From Cannabis sativa (Eukaryota; Streptophyta; Magnoliopsida; Rosales; Cannabaceae): a stretch of DNA of 64,000 nt. The translations under genes were made by a program, and so were the position numbers. This document shows, one piece after another, positions 22,410 through 34,054 of the stretch (its first letter is position 1; each line of letters starts with the position of its first letter). Under the pieces are notes generated by a model. The model did no database searches, was not told the origin of the DNA, and saw only the letters and a program-made list of their open reading frames with translations. Location: NCBI RefSeq assembly GCF_029168945.1, contig NC_083602.1, forward strand, positions 12,459,850 to 12,523,849. Direction: 5' to 3'.

Positions 22410-25200
22410 AACTCCCACTTGCACTAATATAAAACAAAAAGTGCATTTCAAATAATCTCAACACCTTGATATACAAATCAAGTGTAGTAGCAGTAAACTC
22501 CTCGTAATAGGATCTGAAAAGTTGAATTAAACACAACCTTTTCTCCATCATTACTCTTCCTTTATCACAAAATCATTGATAATGTGAAATTCCTCTCTAT
22601 ATGTCTACTCTTTTTGGGATACTGGATTCTATACCTTTGGCAACTACTTTTGGTTAATCAGGAAATAACACTAGTAGTTAAGGCAATTTGGAATTGTGCC
22701 AAAAAAATATAGAACTTTCCTTAGACTGAATAAGTACCTTTCCTGCAACTTTAACATTCAGTCCCTTTCTGGTAGATCTAGAGACTTCAGATAGGTTTTT
22801 ACACTTCTCCAAAATCACTATTCCACCCCCAGAGTAATCACCATCTTATCAGAAAGATTTTCTAGCACAAAGGCAAGTCTTGGAAATCTGATGTGGTGTA
22901 GTCTAAGAGTTTTAAACACACTCTTATTGACTAACATATATTTCCTCTTCTTAATCTTAAGATTTACTTGATTATCTTCCAATGTTCTTCTCCTGGATTA
23001 ATCTGATACCTACTCATTACTCGCACTCAACAGCAGGTGTCTGGTCTAAGGCATACAAAAGCATATCTCTGACCTCTCACTGTTGATTTAAGGAATTCTT
23101 TCATGGCTTTATCTTTTCTGGAATACTTGAGACTTTTCCTTAGATAAATAAAATCTATGCCTAGAAGTCGAGAAGCTTCTATAGATTGCCATTAGAAAGA
23201 AAATGCTTCAGCATCTTACTAAAGTAAGTTACTTGCATTAGAGTAAGTAATTACCAGGTATACCACAAGCCATAGGTTTAGATAAACTCAAACCTATAAT
23301 ACTAGGAACAGGAAGTTTTGTAACTCCATTGAATAGACTTATAAACGAAAATTTCCTTTTATGTCCTTGTAATAGAAAACTTTAGGTTACTCCATGTGAA
23401 TGGATTAAACCATAGTTCTATTGGCTTTTCTTCTTAGTTTCTTATCTTGAGAATCCATTACTTGTTTAAACTCACAATGGATTTTAATCACTAGTGTCTT
23501 CCAAGTCATAAGAAGGTGAGTTCCTAGAAACTGTCCCACTACGACAAGGTACCGTGAATTATGTCTAAGAAAACTAAATGGTATTGACCTCTTGTGTCAA
23601 AACAACAGAGGCAGTGGGATCATCATATGTCAAATAAGATGATAGAACACTTTTGGAATCAAGAAAAAAAATATCTCCTTTATTTTCTACTTTATTTTCA
23701 GACTTAGTCATTATCTTAGAAAAGTAGTATTTGTTTAAACAAACACTTTCTTATCTATTGACTATGGGATGGTCCACCCCTAATCACTTAGAATAGCTAA
23801 CAAACCATTGTTAACAGTTCTAACTTTTCTTAAGATTTTGATTAGGTCATCCATGAATCTAGTAATGATTTACATTAAGTATACAACCATTGCATCATTC
23901 TGAAACGGTATTACCATAGAAGGATTTAGGCAACGACTAGTAACTAATCATCAATATGCAAATTGAAATTTCTGGGGAGGTAAGTTTGGATATAATTCAA
24001 AAATCAATTTAATGATCTTTGAACTGAATATCTACTAACTATTTCTCCACCCCTATCAGCTCGCAAGATCTTTAACGACTTACCTTAATGGTTAATCACC
24101 ATTGCTAGAAATCAGAAATTTTTCAAACATTTCAAATTTCTTTGCATAAGGTATAATCTAGAGTTATCGTTTTAAGAATACAACGAAAAACTCATATCCA
24201 CCCCTTAATGTACATCCATCTACGAATGAGATGAACAACTTTCAGTGGATATAGGCATATTAACTCTTTGCAGAGATTGATCTTGTCAAAACCACTATGA
24301 ACAAGATACAAATGCCATAGATTAATAAAAATATGGTTGTGTCTTTTTGATGACTAATGTTTAGTTACATTAAAAAGGTCTTAGAATAGTGCAAGTGGAT
24401 CCTGGTCACAGAATACTAAACTCATATTCCATACAGTTTCAATCCATTGATAGAAAATGGTTATTAAACACTTGTGAAAGTGTAACTGTATTGTAATTTT
24501 GGAATTAGAAATATAAGAAAATTTCTGTTTGGATTCTAAAATTAAAGTCAAAGACTTAAATTTATACCAAATATAATGAGTAATATCTTGGACCACCACT
24601 ACTAATTTAAACTCTAAGTCAGATTTGCCCATACAAGTAGGAGATTTCTAAGATTGAGGATGTATATCATTTTTTAATAGAATTTCGGGATTATAATCAT
24701 ATGCGTCATTTAATTTCTGAAGAGAAAATAGAATGACATTAAATGATTTATAGACCATTCATCCAATGATATGTTATGGAGCTAATTCGAATTGGATAAG
24801 CTAAGAGAAATTAGGATAATTTCGTTTATAAATAAGAATCCAACGATGCTTCGATTAGCGAGAGTCAAAGTAATCTTATTTATACAATCTTCTTGTTTGA
24901 TATTGTAAAAATACTAGTCTAAGGTGTCATCAATTGATGAACAGCTAGATGTTGCATATACAATATTTATCTTTCGAGATCTAACACTATTATGTATGTC
25001 TAATGGTGAAAATCCATAAGGGATCTATCTCATTAGATAAACAAACCAAGTTAGACCAACAATGAAGATTCGAAATTAAACTACAATTTAATAACATAAA
25101 ATAACATGGTTCAATATAAATTCATACACAATTCTGAAATTATTAAACATATAGCAAGTAGGAATGACAAGTGAAAATACTAAAACATACAATCCTAAAT
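22410..25200 (-). pseudogene. Decayed gag-pol region of copia element 2
   Basis: There is no long frame, but copia pol can still be traced on the minus strand. Around 23,010-22,930 a broken frame reads like the RT end (CLRPDTC, then MSRYQ..NPGE.HW). Around 24,060-23,960 DNA matching B's integrase block at 9850-9900 is visible ('gataggggtggagaaat', 'cagttcaaagatcatt'). The region is much shorter than a full gag-pol (about 4 kb), so it carries deletions as well as many small lesions. A minus-strand frame at 24381-24632 has no convincing family match. Confidence 0.6.
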
Positions 25201-26694
25201 AATTTCCAAGATTTTCAACAAACTGATATCAGTGTCCCGTTTAGGCAAGAGTCAAAGCTACCATCCATTGAATAGAGTTGTCAGCTCATCTAAAATGTTA
25301 AACATTCTAGCAACCTTTTATTCGATCAAAATTGGAATCCAGCGTTGTCACGTTTAGGCGAGAGTCAAGGCTATTCTATCTTATGAGCTTCTACCATTGT
25401 TTCATATTTTGCAAGTCAAATACAGTCGCCACCATTAGGGTGATCCATACCATATAAAATACTTACAAAGCTACTTATCTTTCAAGATTAAACGGTGCGA
25501 ACTTGCTAATGAACGTTCCTCCATTAGGGAGGATTACTCACTAAAACAAACGCTATGTAAAACCAACAATGGAGATCGAATATCTTAATAATAAAGCTCA
25601 TTCTTTAAAATGTATTTTCATTATTATTTATAATAAAATATATTCATTAAATATCGAATTTAGAATTTAATTTAATATTTATAAAATTATACTTAGATGG
25701 TGATTGAAATAAGTTGAATTATTTCCATCTCAGTAGTAATTTTAATATATAAATATACTTAAAATAAATTGTACTAAAATTAATTATTTAAATAATTAAT
25801 TTCACAATGTATAATATTTTCCTATTTAATATTAGAAATAATAAGTAGTCTAGAAATAACAATCTAGAAAATATCTTATTTGACTAAGTATCTTTTCCAC
25901 AAAATTTGAAAAAAAATATCTTGTTTAAGTTGTTTTAGAAGAATCTAAAAAAAAATCAACTTAAATATCTTTCAAATTAGATTTAATTAAATTTAAAATT
26001 AAGTTATAACCACTTAATTTGAAAATATTCCATTTTAAGTTAATATTTGAAAAAAAATATCAACTTAAAAAATATGTAAAGAATCTTAATAACCAATTCC
26101 TAAAATTCCTCAACTTAATTTTGAAATTTTAAATTCAAAAGATATTCAGATTTAAGTTGATTAGTTATAGACTAAATATCAACTTAAATAGGAATATTTA
26201 ATAAAAGTTTTAAATTAAGCTTCAGAAAGAATCTAGATGGTTATAATTCTATATTTAATTAAATACAAGAAAATACATATAGTTTAGCTTAGCATAAAAT
26301 TCTTTAAACTATGGTTTTCTTAAATTAATTTCAAAATAAATGAAATTAATTATGTTGCTAATCAATTTTATTAGGTTAAACTAATTTAATTAACCTAGTA
26401 CAGTTATTCAAATCAGGCAAATGGGCCTTCACAATTGGGGTGGTTCATGTGAGGGGGTGTTGGGTTCAGTATGTCGTACCCACTTCTATGGCTCCCAACT
26501 CTCACACAAGGCCCAAAAGAGAGGAATTTAACCTTAAAATGAACAACTGTTATTAATTGAATAGGCCCAAAACTAAATGGGCCTAAATAAAATCTATCAA
26601 AAACTATGATATTTTATTTAGCAACAACAACCTATATGCATCTATAACAAAATTAAACATATAGGCTCACACAGGCACACAATTTGGATGGATC
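25201..26694 (-). mobile_element. Leader of copia element 2, left part
   Basis: Non-coding. 25,200-25,600 is the conserved pre-gag block with two copies of the TTGACTCTYGCCTAAACNGG motif (25231-25256 and 25345-25370, reverse strand); a weaker third trace is at 24853-24870. 25,600-26,400 is AT-rich. 26,400-26,694 matches B at 5640-5960. It ends with GGATC (26690-26694), the target duplication of the Tat element. Confidence 0.75.
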
Positions 26695-27310
26695 TGTTGT
26701 CGAGTGAATTTCGCAACACCGGTTTATATGATATTATTAGTAACAAGAAGAAATTTACGTGAAGAACAAGTGCGAGTATTCAACCTAAAATGGCGAGTAC
26801 TCAAACTGGGAATGAGAAATGATTAACAAAAACTGGAAATAACAAAGAGACAAAGAATTATAGTGGTTCAGTTAGATCACGGTCTGCTTAGTCCACTGTA
26901 GCAAGAGTTTCGTAGGTGCCATTTCACGGTGGATCACCCCTTTATATACAAAGCAGGTGCCCAATTAGTTATACAAGGATTGCATTTATTGTCAATCCGT
27001 TTTTACACATTGAATTACAATAATTAACTAAACAACGTTAACATTAATAAATGAACGGCAGTTACTAAGTTTATCAACGCACGCGTCTTCCAAATCTGCG
27101 AGTTGACTATTCATATTCTGATGATAAACTTGCAGGTTTATCGTTTATGTTTAGGATGTCTGCGTCCTTAGGTAGTCGCCTTTTGTGGACATCGCATGAC
27201 GGGCTGATATAGACACGCCAGTCTATATTACTTTATAAAGGGTGCAAGGTTCTTAGGACCAACTTGCGTTTAGGGAGAGTCGTTCTCTTGGTTTATACAT
27301 GGACACGGGA
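26695..27310 (-). repeat. Left LTR region of Tat, sure part
   Basis: Shares its sequence with 57754-58366 and, minus the first 28 or so bases, with 60652-61213. It has a minus-strand TATA box (TATATAAA, reverse of 26941-26948) that would drive the sense genomic RNA. How far the LTR extends to the right is unclear: similarity with the right end continues, apart from the solo LTR, to about 31497, well into the antisense gene. Confidence 0.7.
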
Positions 27311-27507
27311 AACTATATTCGAGAGACAGGTGAAAGGTTGTCACGAGGAGGTGACCTTTGGTTGTCCCTTCGAGGGTTTCGAAAAATTACGGCTGTAATT
27401 ATTACTTTTATTGCATTTATGATGCCACGTCACAGAACTCTTCGGTTTCTGCGTAAGCGTGGCCATCTTTGGCCGTTGGATTGGGCGACTCTAGGCCGTC
27501 CAATTGC

Positions 27508-27550
27508 CACGTGTCGCGATCCCAATTAATGAGGGATTTGGGTATTTAAA
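27508..27550 (+). promoter_or_regulatory. Antisense promoter: G-box and TATA (left copy)
   Basis: CACGTG (27508-27513) within CCACGTGTC, followed at 27543-27550 by TATTTAAA and then a CT-rich 5'-UTR-like stretch (27560-27640). It points right, away from the sense TATA at 26941-26948, making the LTR region a divergent promoter. The same arrangement is at 58567-58609. Confidence 0.6.
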
Positions 27551-27747
27551 CCCCCTGATTCGAACCAAAAATCCCATTTTCCCTCATTTTCTTTAACTTC
27601 CTCAAAACTTCCTTGTTTCTTCTCTTTCAGAGAAAACCTACCAAAAATATCTTCATAAATTGCCCAGTTTTTTCGCCTTTCTCCGTGGGTTTTTCCTCGA
27701 TTTTACAGTGTTGTCAAGGACGAATCGTGGGAACAGATTTTCTAGAA

Positions 27748-30582
27748 GTAAAGGTTTGTTTTCGAAACTTCACTGCATTCCGTTTTCTGTTTGAGTGGGA
27801 ACACTGTTTTCTGGTTTTTTTTTTTTTTAATATGCATGAGGGTGGTTTAAGAATGAATGTTTGTAGAGGGTGTTGGAAATTATTTTACCAGGATCTTAGA
27901 TCTACTCACAAGTATGTTTATTAACACCCTAAATATGAACTTTCTAAAACGATGAAATAAACACATATAAAGTTTAAGAAACCTTACATTGGGTGCAGCG
28001 GAATAATATGACTCCTTCCGTTCAGATATCTAGCCCTTGATTCCTTTCTGTAGCAGAGCATTATCAATATCTGAACCTGGATCTCTTTCTCTGAATCTTT
28101 GATGCTGAAACTCCTTTTGCTGAATGTCTTTCTTCACGATCTTCCTCACTATGATTGAGGTATCACTTTCTGTGTGTGGGCACTACTCATACACTAAGGA
28201 TTTCGAAATTCAAGAGGGAAGAGAAAGAAGAAGTGGCAGCTAAAGATAGGGAGAGAGAAAGGCTCAGGTTTTTCTCTGAAGGAAAAATAAAAAATTTAAG
28301 TGTGTAATTTTCCTGAAGCCTTCACTATCTATTTATAGCATTCCACTAGGGTTAGGTTTGAATTATTTGGCATTAAAATAATGAAAATATCTGTTTAAAT
28401 TTCCTACAAAAGTGGCTGGCCCTATACTAGTGGATTTGGGCCTCACTTTTTGCAATTTTGCAGTTTTACCTTTTCTGCATCTGATTTTCTCAAAATCGCC
28501 AATTTTCTAATTCAACCATTTAAATGTCAATTCTAACTACTTAATAACTATAAATAATTATTAAATAATATTGTCATTTATCATATTTATTAATTGAACC
28601 ATACAAAGTATCATAAGTAACAAATATGCCCCTATAAACTCTTTCTTTACAATTTCGCCCTTACTTAGTGAAAAATTCACAAATAGACATAGTCTAATTT
28701 GAGAATTATAATTGATTAATCAAAACCAATTACATGAGTCTTACAAGCAATATTATCTCAACTAGTGGGGGGACCATGGGTCTATATAACCGAGCTTCCA
28801 ATAAGTAGATCAAGAATTTAGCACTAAAATTCACTAACTTATTAATTCTTCGTTGAATCCACGCATAGAACTTAGAATTGCACTCTCAGTATATAGAATG
28901 CTCTATATGTTCCACCATATAGACACATCATTAGTTATCCATTGTTATAATCCTAATGTGATCAATGATCCTCTATATGAATGATCTACACTGTAAAGGG
29001 ATTAAATTACTGTTACACCCTACAATGTATTTTATCCTTAAAACACTTGACCCCGTATAAATGATATTTCAGCTTATGTGAAATGAGTACTCCACCATTT
29101 ATGTTTGTTTGGTCAAGCTCGAAGGAGATCATCCTTTGCTTACTATTCGCCAGATAGAAGTTATAGATTCCATGTTTATGCTAGCGCTCCCACTCAATTG
29201 CACTACCGTGTTCCCAAAATGTACGTATCACCCTGACCTAAAAGTAGGCTTAACTAACAAATCAAAGAACACGAATAGCCTTTCAAGATTGAGCCTAATC
29301 ATAACAGGATTAAGAACATTTGATCTAGGATCAACTAGGCGATATTGACTTGAATAGATATTACGGTAAGTTTAATAAATCTAAATCAAAGTTCAATATC
29401 GGTCCCTTCCGATGCATACTCCATGCATCCAACCTGAGCTTTACTTTAACCAATGCTCTGGAAAGATCATAGCATTTCTCCAAATGCAAGTAAACTCTTG
29501 TTGTAGATTATCATATCAGTAAAACCCTGTGTCTGATAAATCTAGGAAACTTTATTCATATAGTCATGTTTACTTTCCAATGTGTTGACGGCACAATAAA
29601 CAGGATGAAGTATGTGAAAAGGGTTTCAGATGAATTTATACATTATATACATATAATCATGAAATAAATCATGTGAACCATGCAACATTAAATGTTATTT
29701 CTGATCTATATTAATAAGTAAATCTGATTATATTGAAAAGAGTTTTATTTAGGGCATAAAACCCAACAGAGGGTATGTATGAGGCTATGTTTTTTAGGTA
29801 AAAACCTGGGATAATTTCATAGAGAATGACCTATAAATTGGCATAACCGCATACAGTATAAGAAATACTGGAATAGGCACTGTTTCATGCTTTGAATACT
29901 TGTGGGTATTCGGATGAACACTTCGAATACTCGCATATTTGCGAGACTTACTTAATTCTGATTGTTGCCTAGATCTTTTAGGATTTTGTATATTGTGAAT
30001 TTAGTCGCGAGAACATTAACTGAGTTTCCAAATGGTGGATGTGTCACAGTATTCTAATGGTCATATACGCGGTTATATGCCCCTTGAGATACTGTGATAC
30101 ACCCAGCCATTTGCGACATGCGTTAATGTTCTAATGAGCGTACTCTTTGGCTTATAGATATTCACAAAACGGTGGGAGTACCTCAGTAACTTCAGGGTCA
30201 TGCTTGAGAACGCATGCCCCTTGAGTCACTGAGTTTCTCCCAGCCGGTTCTAGAGGTATATCGCTTGGCCCAGGATGCGTGACTTATTTGCAGGCTGGGA
30301 CTTTAGTTAGACTCCTTGAAATGGTGGGTGCCTCCTCGTCACATCAGGGTCATGCCAGGAGACGCATGTCGCTGAGGTCACCAGGGCGCTCCTGACCATT
30401 TATTGGGATGCTTTTCTATTTGCATATTTAGTATTCACTCTACTCGCATATTGATGGGGTGGTCAGCATTCGCGAGAATGCGGACCATTCTATCAAGTGC
30501 GACTTTATAGCTTATATGCGGGTGAGATCACTTATTTTGTTTTCACACATTCATCACGCTGAAAAGATCTTCTATCTTTCAA
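27748..30582 (+). other. Intron in the 5' UTR of the Tat antisense gene (left copy)
   Basis: A donor (GTAAAGG at 27748) lies after the CT-rich leader. The acceptor position directly precedes the ATG at 30583. In the right-hand copy that acceptor reads TTTCAG then ATGAGC (59731-59736), whereas here it is TTTCAA, so the left acceptor is mutated. The solo copia LTR at 27871-29768 lies within this intron. Otherwise the segment 29774-30582 is non-coding and matches 58927-59733. Confidence 0.5.
27871..29768 (-). mobile_element. Solo copia LTR in the Tat left end, with empty site elsewhere
   Basis: 1898 bp, TGTTGGAAATTATT..GGCATAAAACCCAACA, with a perfect duplication GAGGG (27866-27870 and 29769-29773). 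The homologous Tat sequence near 58918-58926 reads 'tgtagagggtatgtatg' with one GAGGG and no insert, so it preserves the pre-insertion site. This proves the insertion is later than the duplication of the Tat ends. Confidence 0.95.
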
Positions 30583-32688
30583 ATGAGCGACCTGTCGGAT
30601 AGTCAACTGCTCGGCTCGGGAGGCAATGCTTTCGAGGGTGACGTGGACCAGGAGGAAGATAGCTTTATTCCTACTTCGATCTCAGAAGAGGAAATCACAC
30701 CTTCTGTGGGTATAGAATTAGGTCCGATGTCTTCCGCAGACATCGAGAGAATGGTACAGGAGCTCGCTGAACCAGAGGCCATCGATATTCGAGACAGTGA
30801 GTCTACGGTGTCAGCCGCGATTATCTTATTCACTCGAGGCATGCTCTTGACGTCGAGGTCGAGGAGACGGATGATGACTGGACGGCCCCAACTCGTGAAT
30901 CAGGCGAGGAGGAGGAAGAGGCAGAAGAGAGTGGTACTGACTCGGTGGACGACACCCAGCTGAACGAGCCTTTCTCGTGCGAGGATTTGGTTTCGAGAGT
31001 TACCAAATCGGACCTCACCACCTTTACGAGGCTAAACCTATTGCGACTAGCTTCTTTGCGACCTAAGCCGACTCAGAGGGCACACCTTCCTTTTAACAAT
31101 CCAACGATTATTCCCACAGAGGATGTGGTAATCTCAATACCCATTCTTCGATGTGGGGTATCAGTCCCTTTGCATTCCTTTATCGCGGCTATCCTCAAGT
31201 GTTATGACGTATTCCCTTTCTAGCTAACCCCCAACAGTTATCGCACAACCGTGACTTTTTATGCGATGTAAATGGAGTATGTACATAGGGCTCCCTCGGT
31301 AGAAGAGTTTAGCTACTTCTACGATATAAAAAGCGTAGGCCTTCACAATTGTTTCTATTGCTCCAGCAAATGGGAAACTTCTGAAATTAACGGGGTAGAA
31401 GGCATGGTATCTAATATGGGAGATTGGAAATCAAAGTGGTTCTACATATTCAAAGTCCCAGGGATTAGAACTGACTTTAACCGTCGACCTAGTATGTCGC
31501 ATGTTTCTTGACTTAGACATTTTTCTAAGGTACTTTTGAGGTTTTAAACTAACTCGCTCTTTTTTGTTTTCGCAGATAGACCATCTCGCCCTTCACTCGA
31601 CGCGACTCGCAGGGAGAAAACTGAAGTTCTTGGGAGCCTTCCTGTACAAGATCGCGACTGGCGATTGTTATGTACGACTGCTAAACTTCGCGAACATAAA
31701 CTGATCCCTGAGAACGCGAGTCTTTGAAGAGAGCCAGTGTATAAGGAACCTTCTGAAAAGCAACAAGAGCGAATTGATAAACGTCTTTCCAAGCAAGCTC
31801 CTCGACCATCATCAGGTATTTTATCGCATACGCAAACTTAGGGTGTTAGAATTTTATCCTTATTAGTATAACCCTTATTTTTTCCCTTTTGTAATTGCAG
31901 AGATGACTTTCCTAAAGTCCGCTCCTATGCTCAACCGCAAACTGAAACCCGGGACAGCAGCGACCTCTCCTATTACCTCCCAGAAGAGGAAAAGCGATGT
32001 GGTTGTTACTCCTGTCGCAGACTCCTCCAAGAGGCCTGCTAAGGGTATTCAAGAGAAAGGGAAGAAGGTTGTGATCGACCCAGCGGCTCGAGCTCGTCAT
32101 GTGCTGTACCTTCAGGAGAGGTTTGTCAGCGATGAGTTCTTGTCGAAGATTGACAAGGCATCTTCAGAGGAGCTGCTACCTCGCACTGCGGAGTTAGCTT
32201 CGCAGTTCATGGCCACGTTTGCGAAGGCTTTTGCTGTAGGGCCCAAAGAGGTTGAACTCGCGAAGAAACATATTGCTCAGCTTCGAGAAGACATTAAGAA
32301 GCTGAAGCAAGATGCGTCTTCTAAGGTCAAAGAGCTAGAGGAACTTCGTAAGGCCAAGGAGCAAGTCGAGCTTGAGGCCAAGGCAAAAATCGAAGAAATG
32401 TCTCGCGACTTGGAAACTGAGAAGGAGAATGGCAAAAAACAATACGACCAGGCGGTCTCGGACTACATCTATACTACTCTTTCCAAAGTTCCAGACTTCG
32501 ACTTCTCGATCCTTGGGGCAGAAGCCGCAGAAATGGCCGAGGCTTTTCATGCCATGTCACCCACACCAACTCAAGGTGGTGGAGGGAACCTTCTCGAGGA
32601 GACCGAAGTCGCGGAGGTGGAGGAAATTCAGAACGAGGTGGCCAGCAAAGTCGCGGATGAATCTGTTCCTGCTGCTCCCAACGCTTGA
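30583..32688 (+). pseudogene. Tat antisense gene, three coding exons (left copy)
   Basis: Exons by conserved splice signals: 30583-31491, 31576-31815, 31901-32688; introns start GTATGTCG and GTATTTTA and end TTTTCGCAG and TAATTGCAG. Exon 1 begins with an acidic stretch (MSDLSDSQLLGSGG) and contains the plant 'putative gypsy-type transposon' pattern: PILRCGVSVPLHSF, TPNSYRTTVTFYAM, then FSYFYDIKS and WKSKWFYIFKVPG. Exon 3 (261 residues from MTFLKS) has a Lys-rich start and a Glu/Lys coiled coil (about residues 110-185). Breaks: a one-base loss near 30817, stops at 31221-31223 (TAG), 31269-31271 (TAA) and 31725-31727 (TGA). Function in the family is unknown. It runs opposite to gag-pol. Confidence 0.75.
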
Positions 32689-33101
32689 CTTTTCCCTTCT
32701 ATGTTTGCTTATGTTGAACTGTATTTCTTTTGAATTTTTTTTTATATATATATGCGGTACAGGGGTACTCGCACTCTGTACTTAGACAAATTTGTAATTT
32801 ATTTTGGACAACTTCATATCCTCGCGGGGATATTTAATGTTTAACATTTTTGCAGTACACGGGTACTCGCGTTTTAATATTTATTCGACTTTAGTTACAG
32901 CCTGGTGTAATAAGTAGAAAATCTCACAAGACTTGAAAAAATTTGTTTTTTAAACTTGAAGAATTAACAAGTATGAGGAATTTCCGTTATATAATCAATA
33001 GTACATTATGGTATATATACTCCCTATACTTAGGATTTTTTTTTTTATAAAAAATGACTAAGTATAAGTACAAAGCGTACACAATTTAAATAATGCGAGT
33101 A
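32689..33101. other. Spacer between converging Tat antisense gene and pol
   Basis: The 3' ends of the antisense gene (plus strand) and of integrase (minus strand) converge here. It contains a T-run, two similar phrases ('gcggtacaggggtactcgca', 32754-32773, and a partner at about 32852-32871), and an inverted repeat around 33019-33067 (tatacttag..ctaagtata) that could act as a shared 3'-end or termination region. No gene is seen. Confidence 0.45.
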
Positions 33102-34054
33102 CTATTGATAATAGAATTTTAGGCTTTCGCCATTCCAAGCTCGTGGAATCGCAGTACCATCGAGTGCTGCGAGTCGGTATGTAGCGTCACCAATCTTTTC
33201 CGCGATGAGATACGGTCCTTCCCAATTATCCCCAAAGACCCCATGCGCTGGGTTCTTGGTATTTGGCATTACTCTTCGAAGGACCAAGTCTCCTGTTCGC
33301 AGGACTTTTGCCTTGACCTTAGAATTGAAGTATCTCGCAGTTCGCCGCTGATAAGCCCCATTTTTTAAGTATGCCTGATCGCATTTTTCTTCTAGAAGAT
33401 TGAGGTAGAGTGACTGTTTTTCTTCATTCTGCGAGATGTTGAAAACATCTCTTCGTAGGGAACCCGCCCCATTTTCGACTGGTACCATGGCCTCGCACCC
33501 GTAGGAAAACGAGAAGGGTGTTTCGCCAGTCGTGGATCGAGGAGTTGTATTGTAAGACCAAAGATCTTGCGAGAGCTCATCTGGCCAACTCCCCTTGCGT
33601 TCTTCTAGTTTCCCTTTAATGGTGTGTTTTATTATTTTGTTAACAGCTTCAGTCTGTCTGTTGCTGTGCGGATAAGCAACTGCGGAGAATGCCTTCTTAA
33701 TTCCTAGATCGTCACATAATTGTCGCATCTCTTTACAATCGAATTGCTTTCCATTGTCTGAGATGAGTTTGTATGGGATACCAAATCGACAAATTATGGA
33801 GTTATAGACAAACTTGCGCAATTTAGTTGTTGTAATGGTTGCGAGTGCTTTGGCTTCGGCCCATTTCGTGAAATAGTCTACTGCGACTACCGCATATTTA
33901 ACTCCACCTTTTCCTTTGGGTAGCTCGCCTATTAAGTCGATCCCCCATACTACGAAGGGCCATGGACTTGTGATAGAATGTAGGTTACTCGGAGGTTGGT
34001 GGGTATATGTGGCTATTTGCTGACACTTGTCGCATTTCTTCGCAAAAGCGAAAG
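33102..34054 (-). pseudogene. Tat integrase, catalytic core and C-terminus
   Basis: Continuous on the minus strand from the chromovirus insertion at 34054 to the stop at 33102. It begins with CDKCQQ, the CC half of the zinc finger whose HH half is at about 52,840-52,900. The catalytic triad can be placed: Asp in WGIDLIG, Asp in SDNGKQF, Glu in RQTEAVNK. The C-terminal part has the GDLVLRRV..GPYLI fold typical of gypsy integrases. The frame itself is undamaged; the only break is the nested insertion, whose GAAAG duplication preserves the phase. The enzyme would join cDNA ends to the host chromosome. Confidence 0.85.
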
